From Caulobacteraceae bacterium UBA5005 (lineage in GTDB: Bacteria; Pseudomonadota; Alphaproteobacteria; Caulobacterales; Caulobacteraceae): a DNA stretch of 14,186 nucleotides. The notes below the pieces were generated by a model that was given only the letters and a program-made list of their open reading frames with translations, had not been told where the DNA came from and made no database searches. Shown here piece by piece: positions 7,332 through 13,109 of the stretch. Positions within the stretch are counted from its first letter, which is position 1; every line of letters begins with the position of its first letter. The DNA lies in the NCBI GenBank assembly GCA_002398405.1, contig DGYN01000066.1:1075-15260 (forward strand), given 5' to 3'. The translations under genes were made by a program, and so were the position numbers.

Positions 7332-8848
7332 AAGGCGGCAGCCGCTGCCACTCGGGCCTCGCGCTTCTGGCGCGCGCCGTCTGCGGCCAGGATCCAGCGC
7401 TCCCGGACAAGGCGGTCTACAGCCGCATCGAAGCGGCGCAGGTACTCGGCCTGGCCGCCCGGATAGAGCGCCTTCAGCCGCTCGGCCGGCAGCGGAACCC
7501 GGCGCATTGGCATCATGGCGCTGCCAAGGCGCGGGCCCTGCTGCACATCGCAGCCGCTGGCCGCCGGCGCCGGGCCGTAAGACGCCAGAGGAACCTCGAG
7601 CTGGGCCGGCCTGATCCCGCCCAGCGTATTGCCGTTGGCGTCCTTCAGACTCACGCCCGCGGTTTGTTTGAGGCGCGCGGCGCGCGGCGCGGGCGTCCCC
7701 GTCCGCACCCAGCGGTCGAGATTGGCGTAAGCGGCCTGGGCGTAGTCGGCCATGTCGATGTCGGTCTGCGGAATGGGGCAGCTCTCCCGGCGGGGGGCCG
7801 CCGCCTGGCCGGTGCGCTGCGCGATCTGCGCCTGCTGATTGCCGCCGCCCCGCCGCCCGCCGCCGTGGGTCAGGCCCGGAACCTCATAGAGCCGGTGAGC
7901 GCCGGGGCCCCGGTCCTTGTCCGGCGTCTGCGGGTCACGGTTGGTGACCGCCTCGTTCTCGCTTTGCAGTTCGATGACCGGGACATCGATCGCAAGGTTG
8001 GCCCGGCGGGGATCGGTGTCGGGCAGGTTCTGGCTGCGGGTGTTGATCGGCACATAGCCGGAGATGAAGGTGAACGACGAAATCCCGATCACATAGCCGT
8101 CGATCAGCGGTTTGCGGTCCGGCAGACGCGCCCCGTCATGGAAGCCGGCATTGATGAAGGTGCGCAGGAAACTGCCCGTATAGGACCAGCCGTTGGCGTA
8201 GGTGTGGGTCGCCTTGAGCGGCCCCAGCAGGGCGCCGGGCGTTTTCACCAGCCGCGCTGTATCGGCGAACACATCCCAGCGGATGCCGTCCTCGTCGTCC
8301 GGCCAGCGGATGGCTGAATAGCGCTCGGGATTGAACCAGCCGAGCACCTTGGTCGCCATCATCGGGACCTCGCTGGGCGGCGCGCGGCGGGTGTTGTCGT
8401 CGGCCCCGATCATCACCATCACATAGGCGTCGCCGTTTCCCACCACATAGTCCTTGGCTGAGGACCAGGAGGTTCCGCCCTGCACCGGATGCATGGGATT
8501 GAGGTGAACCGTCCCGCTGAACCGCCGCTGATCCGCGGGCCGGACGACCACCACGCGGGTGACATAGGGAACGGCGCTGCGCTCGACCCGCACCTTTCCG
8601 TCGGCGCCATAGCCATAGACATTGGCCACGCCCCTCTGGAAATACTCTTCGCGGACATAGCCCTTGGCCGCCAGCTCCGCCGCATCGCTCGTGCCGGGCA
8701 ACGCCGGGTCGGCCCAGATCTGCGACTGCGGCGTCGGCGGCGGGGCAAGCTCCGCGCGGGCGTCGGCGGCCTGCACGGCGCCGGCCCCGATCAACAGCGT
8801 TCCGGCCAAGGCGGCGGCGAGGACCCTGCGCGTCATCATCGCAATCAT
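7328..8848 (-). CDS. Exported alpha/beta hydrolase-domain protein
   Basis: A 506-residue secreted or periplasmic protein. A signal peptide at residues 1-28 has Arg-rich start MTRR, a hydrophobic core and a likely cut after VQA/A. The mature part resembles the large 'alpha/beta hydrolase domain' family (Abhydrolase_10 type). The nucleophile elbow GWSYTG (220-225, Ser222) is followed by SFLRTFINAG, the acid is probably within LQSENEA (294-300), and the candidate catalytic His328 lies in YEVPGLTHGG. Substrate is unknown; members are annotated as esterases or lipase-like. A Gly/Arg/Gln-rich stretch (about 329-354) right after the candidate His looks like an insertion. Cys357 and Cys433 could form a disulfide. 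ATG at 8848 has GGGAG 7 nt upstream. It is divergent from the exported unknown gene and convergent with cysK. Confidence 0.85.
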   Translation of the reverse strand: MIAMMTRRVLAAALAGTLLIGAGAVQAADARAELAPPPTPQSQIWADPALPGTSDAAELAAKGYVREEYFQRGVANVYGYGADGKVRVERSAVPYVTRVVVVRPADQRRFSGTVHLNPMHPVQGGTSWSSAKDYVVGNGDAYVMVMIGADDNTRRAPPSEVPMMATKVLGWFNPERYSAIRWPDDEDGIRWDVFADTARLVKTPGALLGPLKATHTYANGWSYTGSFLRTFINAGFHDGARLPDRKPLIDGYVIGISSFTFISGYVPINTRSQNLPDTDPRRANLAIDVPVIELQSENEAVTNRDPQTPDKDRGPGAHRLYEVPGLTHGGGRRGGGNQQAQIAQRTGQAAAPRRESCPIPQTDIDMADYAQAAYANLDRWVRTGTPAPRAARLKQTAGVSLKDANGNTLGGIRPAQLEVPLASYGPAPAASGCDVQQGPRLGSAMMPMRRVPLPAERLKALYPGGQAEYLRRFDAAVDRLVRERWILAADGARQKREARVAAAAAF

Positions 8849-8906
8849 GGTGCGTCTCCCAGGCGGCGATGTGAGGCGCCACAGACTGTTTCCATCATCA
8901 ACGATT

Positions 8907-8927
8907 TAGCCGCCAGGGCTAGAGCCC
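8907..8927. repeat. Small overlapping dyads in the divergent promoter region
   Basis: TAGCC (8907-8911) and GGCTA (8917-8921) form one inverted repeat. GGGCT (8916-8920) and AGCCC (8923-8927) form a second that overlaps it. They lie between the divergent hydrolase and exported-protein genes, upstream of the -35 candidate for the plus-strand gene. An operator role is possible, but short GC-rich dyads arise easily by chance. Confidence 0.3.
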
Positions 8928-8952
8928 ACGGCCCGCCCATCGGCAGTATGAA

Positions 8953-8981
8953 TTGACTGCAAAAGCGGGTTGGTTGTTAAT
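8953..8981 (+). promoter_or_regulatory. Candidate promoter of the exported unknown protein gene
   Basis: TTGACT at 8953-8958 and GTTAAT at 8976-8981 are separated by 17 bp and match the sigma-70 consensus at 5 and 4 of 6 positions. Transcription would begin near 8988, giving a leader of about 38 nt before the ATG at 9026. Confidence 0.5.
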
Positions 8982-9012
8982 CGCACCCTGCCAAGCATGG
9001 CGAAAACGATTT

Positions 9013-9017
9013 GGGGA
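9013..9017 (+). promoter_or_regulatory. Ribosome binding site deciding the start at 9026
   Basis: GGGGA lies 8 nt before the ATG at 9026. Earlier in-frame starts (TTG 9011, ATG 9017) would overlap this site, have no site of their own, and only lengthen the N-region of the signal peptide. Confidence 0.6.
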
Positions 9018-9025
9018 TGTTGCGG

Positions 9026-10315
9026 ATGAAACTCCTGGCGGCCTTCACAAGCGCTGTGATCATGGCGCTGGCGGTTTCCAGCGCGGCCCAGGCCGCCTGG
9101 ACCAGGTCCTATGTCATCAACTGGTACGAGCCCGCTATGTACTATGGCGGCAAGGAGGGCGCGCTCGAGCCCGGGACCGACTGCCCCAAGGGCGCCAACC
9201 CCGAGATCGACTGGGTCCAGGTCCTGATCGACGCCGGCTATACTCCCGAACAGGCCAAATGGCTGCGCGAGCCGTCGAACCCGACCCGCGATCCGATCCA
9301 CGGCCAGAACCAGATGGCCTTCCGCGGCAGGAACCGCGAGAACGTCTACATCCATCCCACCTCCACCCCCGAGGTCGGCTTTCCCACGGTGGAGGGCAAG
9401 ATCGGCGAGGGCTTCGACCTGGACGGCAATCCGGCCACCGGCTTTGTCAGCCCCACGGGCCAACCGGGGATCGACAACAACTACTACCGCGCCTTCGGCT
9501 GCTGGAAGAACTACCGCGGCCCGCCCAAGCTCTCGTCCAGCGCGGTGGGCGCCAACGATTCCATGAAGGGCGGCTCCTGGGCTGTGCTGCTGGTCGTCGC
9601 CGGCCAGGGCAAGGACCCGATGAACGACAAGGCCGTGACGCTGGGCATCTACGCCAGCCAGGACAAACTCGTCACCGACGGCAGCGGCGAGGTCAATCCC
9701 GACTACACCTTCCGCATCCAGCCCGAACAGCGGATGGAAGCCATCCTCAAGGCCCGCACCGTCAACGGAAAGATCATCACCGAGGTGACCCCAGAGGTCA
9801 TCATGCACGAGGCCGGCGGCAGCTACGGCGGCCTGCAACTCCTCAAGGCCCGCGCCGAACTACAGATGAAGGACAACGGCGAACTGGAAGGCTTCATCGG
9901 CGGCTACATCCCCTGGCAGCCGATCTATGACGGCTTCGTCCGGGCGCGCGGCCCCATCGTCGAGATCCTCGGCTGGGTCCGCCTGCCGGACGTCTACTAC
10001 GCCCTGCGCCGCCACGCCGACTACAGCCCGACCGGCCCTGACGGCCCCAAGACCCACATCTCCTATGCGCTTCGCGTCTTCGCCAAGCCGGCCTACGTCA
10101 TGACCCCGGACGCCACCCAGCGGCTGATGACCCCGGTCTCCTACAAATCCATCGCGCCGGCGCCCCGCCCCATCCCGCCGGTCCGCTTCTCCAAGGGCGT
10201 GGTCACCGAGGGCCTGGTCATCCCGCCCGGCGAAAGGCCGGAGTCGCTGCCGGAACACATGCTGCTTCCCCCGACGAGGGCCGCCGCCACGACCAGCGCC
10301 GCCGGGACGCAGTAG
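9026..10315 (+). CDS. Exported protein of unknown function
   Basis: A 429-residue protein that I cannot assign to a named family. Residues 1-23 form a typical Sec signal peptide (start MKLLAAF, AQA before the cut), so the product is periplasmic or secreted. The mature chain has two cysteines (Cys53 and Cys159), which could form one disulfide. A striking stretch at 129-160 contains GFDLDGNPATG, then GQPGIDNNYYRAFGCW. The DLDG part looks like an Asp-rich calcium-binding loop and the segment recalls motifs in uncharacterised exported proteins of other bacteria; this is from memory and unconfirmed. There is no CXXCH haem motif, no lipobox and no second membrane segment. The C-terminal 50 residues are Pro/Ala-rich and probably disordered. 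It is divergent from the exported hydrolase and 36 bp before a LuxR-type regulator on the same strand, suggesting co-regulation. Confidence 0.8.
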   Translation: MKLLAAFTSAVIMALAVSSAAQAAWTRSYVINWYEPAMYYGGKEGALEPGTDCPKGANPEIDWVQVLIDAGYTPEQAKWLREPSNPTRDPIHGQNQMAFRGRNRENVYIHPTSTPEVGFPTVEGKIGEGFDLDGNPATGFVSPTGQPGIDNNYYRAFGCWKNYRGPPKLSSSAVGANDSMKGGSWAVLLVVAGQGKDPMNDKAVTLGIYASQDKLVTDGSGEVNPDYTFRIQPEQRMEAILKARTVNGKIITEVTPEVIMHEAGGSYGGLQLLKARAELQMKDNGELEGFIGGYIPWQPIYDGFVRARGPIVEILGWVRLPDVYYALRRHADYSPTGPDGPKTHISYALRVFAKPAYVMTPDATQRLMTPVSYKSIAPAPRPIPPVRFSKGVVTEGLVIPPGERPESLPEHMLLPPTRAAATTSAAGTQ

Positions 10316-10319
10316 GCGA

Positions 10320-10337
10320 CATCCCCGCCTCGGGATG
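10320..10337 (+). repeat. Inverted repeat between the exported protein and LuxR genes
   Basis: CATCCC (10320-10325) and GGGATG (10332-10337) form a 6-bp hairpin with loop CGCCTC. No T tract follows, so it is a poor terminator. It could be an operator for the downstream LuxR-type regulator or a weak attenuating hairpin. Confidence 0.35.
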
Positions 10338-10351
10338 GCATTCTCCCTCCC

Positions 10352-11428
10352 ATGCAGACCGACCTGATCGACCGCATCTATGAGAGCAGTGTCGTGCCGG
10401 AGCTTTGGCCTTCGGTGCTCGACGAACTGGCGGCCATGACCGAGTCGCGGGGCGGCCTGCTCTTTTCCGCCCGCAAGGTGCTCTATTGGACCGCGTCCGA
10501 CACCGTCCGCGAGGTGTTCGAGGCCTATGTCAACGATGGCTGGTTCACCAAGTGTCCGCGCATGCCGTGCCTGATGGGCGCGGGCCAGCCGTCGTTCTTC
10601 GTCGAACAGGATTTCTGGAGCGAGGACCAGATCAACCGCGATCCGATCTATCGCGACTTTTTCCGGCCCAGGGGCCTTGGCTGGTCGGCGGGGACCGGTC
10701 TCAAGGTGCCGACCGGCGACAACATCGTCTTCTCCGTCGAGCGCGCCTTCGAGCGCGGCCCGGTGGAGCGCGAGCACATCGAGCGCCTGAACGAGCTTCG
10801 CCCGCACCTGGCGCGCGCCGCCCTAGTCACCGCGCGGCTGGGCCTGCAGCGGGCCCAGGGCGCCACCGAGGCCCTGACCAAACTGTCCCTCCCCGCCCTG
10901 CTGCTCAACGAGACCGGCGCGGTGATCGAGGCCAACGACCTCATCGAGGCCCTGCCCGAACAGGTCCGGTACGGCGCCAACAACCGCCTGATCCTCAGCG
11001 ACAAGCGGGCCCAGGAGATGCTGACCGCCGCCCTGGCCGCGATCGGCGCATCCGCCGAAGCCAAGGCCTCGACCTTTCCCCTGCGCGATGCGGTCGGAAA
11101 GCCGGTGATGGTGCTGCACCTCATGCCGATCACCCGTTCGGCCCACGACATCTTCGGCCAGAGCTTCGCCCTTCTGATGATGACGCCGGTGACCAGCGAC
11201 CGGGCCCCGTCGATCGACCTGCTGCGCTCCCTCTTCGACCTGACCCCTTCGGAGGCCCGCGTCGCCCGGGGTGTCGCCACCGGCAAGACGGCGGAGGAGA
11301 TCGCTCAAGATGGCGGTGTCTCGATCACCACCGTGCGCACCCAACTGCGCAAGGTGCTGGAAAAGACCGGCTGCGCCCGCCAGGCCGAGGTCGCCGCCCT
11401 GCTGGCCCAGGTGACCCTGGCGCCATAA
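10352..11428 (+). CDS. LuxR-type helix-turn-helix transcriptional regulator
   Basis: A 358-residue protein with a C-terminal LuxR/GerE-type DNA-binding domain at about residues 293-354: DLTPSEARVARGVATGKTAEE, then GVSITTVRTQLRKVLEKTG as the helix-turn-helix, then a last helix. The N-terminal 280 residues look like two mixed alpha/beta sensor-type domains (about 1-160 and 175-280). They lack a clear acyl-homoserine-lactone signature and a receiver phosphoacceptor site, so the signal is unknown. ATG at 10352 is the only possible start after the previous stop. There is no convincing Shine-Dalgarno, so translation may be leaderless or reinitiated. The preceding gene's TAG is in the same frame 12 codons upstream. 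Its neighbours suggest it controls the exported protein or hydrolase, or acts with the tandem-HTH protein 46 bp downstream; both are inference. Confidence 0.88.
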   Translation: MQTDLIDRIYESSVVPELWPSVLDELAAMTESRGGLLFSARKVLYWTASDTVREVFEAYVNDGWFTKCPRMPCLMGAGQPSFFVEQDFWSEDQINRDPIYRDFFRPRGLGWSAGTGLKVPTGDNIVFSVERAFERGPVEREHIERLNELRPHLARAALVTARLGLQRAQGATEALTKLSLPALLLNETGAVIEANDLIEALPEQVRYGANNRLILSDKRAQEMLTAALAAIGASAEAKASTFPLRDAVGKPVMVLHLMPITRSAHDIFGQSFALLMMTPVTSDRAPSIDLLRSLFDLTPSEARVARGVATGKTAEEIAQDGGVSITTVRTQLRKVLEKTGCARQAEVAALLAQVTLAP

Positions 11429-11438
11429 TCGGGCCCGG

Positions 11439-11454
11439 GCGCGATTTTTCGCGC
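11439..11454 (+). repeat. Short hairpin after the LuxR-type gene
   Basis: GCGCGA (11439-11444) and TCGCGC (11449-11454) form a 6-bp stem with loop TTTT, 11 nt after the LuxR stop. Only three Ts follow, after GG, so termination would be weak at best. Confidence 0.3.
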
Positions 11455-11474
11455 GGCTTTCATCCATTTGAACG

Positions 11475-12365
11475 ATGCGGCCCCGCCTCGGCCCGCGCAT
11501 CCCTTGTCCCGTGGTCAGTCCATCGTGGGAGCCAAGGACCTTGTACGCACTCGTATCGAATACGTCGCAAAGGACGTTCAGCACGGAGGCCGGCGGCCGG
11601 CGGGAGCGCCGCGCCGCTCCGGCGAGCCTCATCCGCCTGATGATCCGCAACAGCAAGCTGGCGGCGGCCGGAGACGACGCCGGCGCCTTCCCCGTCGAGG
11701 TCGACAATCTTGACATCGCCGCCTGCCGCACGGCGGTGGCGACCCAGGCGCCGGTGCTGCGGCCCGCCGCCGACCGCCTCGGCCGGACGGTTGTGGTGAT
11801 CCATTCCCCCGGTCCCGCCCATGAACTGCCCTGCGAGGCGCGCGTCGTGTCCCTCCTGCATTTCGGCGATCTCCTGCGCCAGGCGGCGCGCGGCCTGGGC
11901 ATGAGCGGGCTCGGCGCCCGCGTCTGCTGCGCCCTGGTCGAGCACGGCTCCCTGCGCCTCGCCTCCCGGGCGCTCGGCATCTCCCACCTGACCGCCGCCT
12001 CGGAAATCCGCGACGCCCTGCGCGCCGCGGACGTCCATAGCCAGTCCGCCCTGATCCACCGTCTCGCCGGCCACTGGCTTGGCGACAGCCTGCGCAGCGA
12101 CCGGGCCATCGCCCTGCTGCGCAGCGCCTTCAACCTCACCCTGCGTGACGCCCGCGCGGCCGCCCTGCGCGCCGCCGGCTACACCCGCCCCGAAGCGGCC
12201 AGCGTCCTCGGTGTCAGCCGCTGGTCCATCGAGGAAAGCTCGGCCAACGTCTTCGCGGTGCTGGGCGTCAGCAAAGCGCCGGAACTGACGCGCCTGGTGG
12301 CGGACCTGATGCTGTCGGCGGACTTGGCCGATGCGCTGGCGCCCGTCCGCCAGATGTCGGCCTAG
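11475..12365 (+). CDS. Regulator-like protein with two tandem LuxR-type HTH domains
   Basis: An open frame of 296 codons. From about codon 40 it has the G/C-biased third positions of a real gene. Two diverged LuxR/GerE-like domains follow each other, at residues 140-198 (GLGARVCCALVEHGS, RALGISHLTAASEIRDAL) and 216-280 (FNLTLRDARAAALRAAGYT, VLGVSRWSIEESSANVF). Both align with the HTH of the upstream LuxR-type protein. Residues 60-135 resemble the segment before the HTH in that protein (AFPVEV, then RTVVVIHSPG). The N-terminal sensor region is mostly missing, so this may be a shortened paralogue. The start is uncertain: ATG 11475 gives the longest frame but has no ribosome binding site. TTG 11541 has GGGAG 9 nt upstream. 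ATG 11640 begins where codon bias is already strong. Whether it binds DNA is unknown. Confidence 0.68.
   Translation: MRPRLGPRIPCPVVSPSWEPRTLYALVSNTSQRTFSTEAGGRRERRAAPASLIRLMIRNSKLAAAGDDAGAFPVEVDNLDIAACRTAVATQAPVLRPAADRLGRTVVVIHSPGPAHELPCEARVVSLLHFGDLLRQAARGLGMSGLGARVCCALVEHGSLRLASRALGISHLTAASEIRDALRAADVHSQSALIHRLAGHWLGDSLRSDRAIALLRSAFNLTLRDARAAALRAAGYTRPEAASVLGVSRWSIEESSANVFAVLGVSKAPELTRLVADLMLSADLADALAPVRQMSA
11552..11564. repeat. Perfect 13-bp dyad near the start of the tandem-HTH gene
   Basis: CGTAT (11552-11556) and ATACG (11560-11564) flank CGA. The dyad lies in a patch (about 11505-11590) with codon use poorer than the rest of the frame, which may be untranslated leader. It is a possible operator for a LuxR-type protein; this is inference. 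Confidence 0.3.
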
Positions 12366-12373
12366 GGGGAAAT

Positions 12374-12448
12374 TGGAGCGGCCGGGGGGAATCGAACCCC
12401 CGACATTCAGCTTGGGAAGCTGACGTTCTACCTCTGAACTACGCCCGC
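12374..12448 (-). tRNA. tRNA-Gly, anticodon CCC
   Basis: A 75-nt tRNA including an encoded CCA (plus-strand tgg at 12374-12376). Read on the minus strand: acceptor GCGGGCG, D arm GTTC/GAAC with a 7-nt loop containing GG, anticodon stem TCAGC/GCTGA, and loop TTCCCAA giving anticodon CCC (plus-strand 12414-12416), which reads GGG. The variable loop is 5 nt. The T arm is GGGGG/CCCCC with loop TTCGATT, the discriminator is T, and CCA follows. The acceptor stem has one non-pair: G5 opposite G68 (plus-strand 12444 and 12382), because the 3' strand is CGGCCGC. No terminator is visible downstream, where transcription would run antisense into the tandem-HTH gene. Confidence 0.95.
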
Positions 12449-12460
12449 CAAAGGAGGCTC

Positions 12461-12489
12461 CGTTTAGCCTGGGATGTCCGCCTACTCAA
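12461..12489 (-). promoter_or_regulatory. Candidate promoter of the tRNA-Gly gene
   Basis: On the minus strand TTGAGT (12489-12484) and TAAACG (12466-12461) are separated by 17 bp. The -10 element ends 12 nt before the first base of the mature tRNA, leaving a short leader for RNase P. The -35 is good and the -10 degenerate. Confidence 0.45.
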
Positions 12490-12551
12490 GTCGCCTTAAC
12501 GCGGTCGAGCCTCGGATCCCCGGTCAAGCTGACCCAATTGCGCCGCACAGT

Positions 12552-12589
12552 TCGTCTTCCTGTCCGGCGTGAGACGGACAGGGAGTCGA
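12552..12589 (+). promoter_or_regulatory. Long inverted repeat containing the ribosome binding site of the winged-helix gene
   Basis: An 11-bp stem pairs 12556-12566 (CTTCCTGTCCG) with 12575-12585 (CGGACAGGGAG), with one T-G wobble and the loop GCGTGAGA. After a T-T mismatch three more pairs extend it to 12552 and 12589. GGGAG at 12581-12585 is the only Shine-Dalgarno candidate for the GTG at 12597 and lies wholly in the 3' arm. In RNA this would hide the ribosome binding site; in DNA it is a strong dyad that could bind a regulator. There is no T tract, so it is not an ordinary terminator. Confidence 0.6.
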
Positions 12590-12596
12590 TCGCCGC

Positions 12597-13097
12597 GTGG
12601 AAGTCCCTACGAAAATCGCTCGGAAAACAGAGCCGGGCCGAAAACTGTCGCGCCTGGCGTTCGGCGAGGTGACGGTCGATATCGAAAGCCGCCACGTGCG
12701 AACCGCCACGGACTCCAGCAGCCTGGAGCCCAGGGTCTGTGATCTGCTGCGGACCCTGGTCGCGCGGCCGGGCCTGACGGTCTCGCGCGGCCATCTGATC
12801 GAGACGGTGTGGGGCCAGGACGAAGGCTCCGCCGGGACCCTCAGCCAGGCGGTCTCCGCGTTGCGCCAGGCCCTGGGCGACGACGACCGCGCGCCGCGTT
12901 TCATCGAGACGGTGCCCGGGCTCGGCTATCGCTGGATCTTCGAGGAGCCGACCGAGCGCCGGGGATCGCCATCCCCGCGCTGGCTGGGACGGGTCTGGGC
13001 GGCGGGCGGCGCGGCGCTCGCCGCCGTCGTGGGCGGACTTGACGGGGTCGGCGCTCGCGCCGTCATCGCCGGGTCGCGAACCGGCGATCACCCTTGA
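12597..13097 (+). CDS. Small winged-helix (OmpR/CadC-type) regulator with C-terminal hydrophobic segment
   Basis: A 166-residue protein with an N-terminal winged-helix DNA-binding domain at about residues 18-115. It shows FGEVTVDIESRHV, LEPRVCDLLRTLVARPGLTVS and HLIETVWG, then recognition helix TLSQAVSALRQALGDD and wing FIETVPGLGYRW. There is no receiver domain in front, as in CadC/ToxR-type regulators. Residues 129-150 (WLGRVWAAGGAALAAVVGGL) may be a membrane segment, but only about 15 residues follow, so there is no periplasmic sensor domain. It may be a truncated CadC-like protein or a minimal membrane-tethered regulator. The start is GTG at 12597: an in-frame TGA at 12570 excludes earlier starts, and GGGAG is 11 nt upstream inside a hairpin. 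It ends 12 bp before the convergent hybrid kinase gene. Confidence 0.78.
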   Translation: MEVPTKIARKTEPGRKLSRLAFGEVTVDIESRHVRTATDSSSLEPRVCDLLRTLVARPGLTVSRGHLIETVWGQDEGSAGTLSQAVSALRQALGDDDRAPRFIETVPGLGYRWIFEEPTERRGSPSPRWLGRVWAAGGAALAAVVGGLDGVGARAVIAGSRTGDHP

Positions 13098-13109
13098 GAT
13101 CGTCGAGCC

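Noticed and set aside
8906..10807. Open frames on the minus strand opposite the exported protein and LuxR genes
   Set aside because: Their products are Gly/Asp/Ala-rich shadow sequences. The plus strand has a promoter, ribosome binding site, signal peptide and HTH.
10823..12139. Long open frame on the minus strand opposite both LuxR-type genes
   Set aside because: It is a GC-rich shadow: the plus strand encodes recognisable HTH domains across the same bases, and the minus product is Arg/Gly/Ala-rich with no domain.
12474..12572. Short plus-strand frame between the tRNA and the winged-helix gene
   Set aside because: 32 codons, with the purine-rich AGGAGG too far upstream and overlapping the tRNA leader on the other strand. 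No support as a gene.
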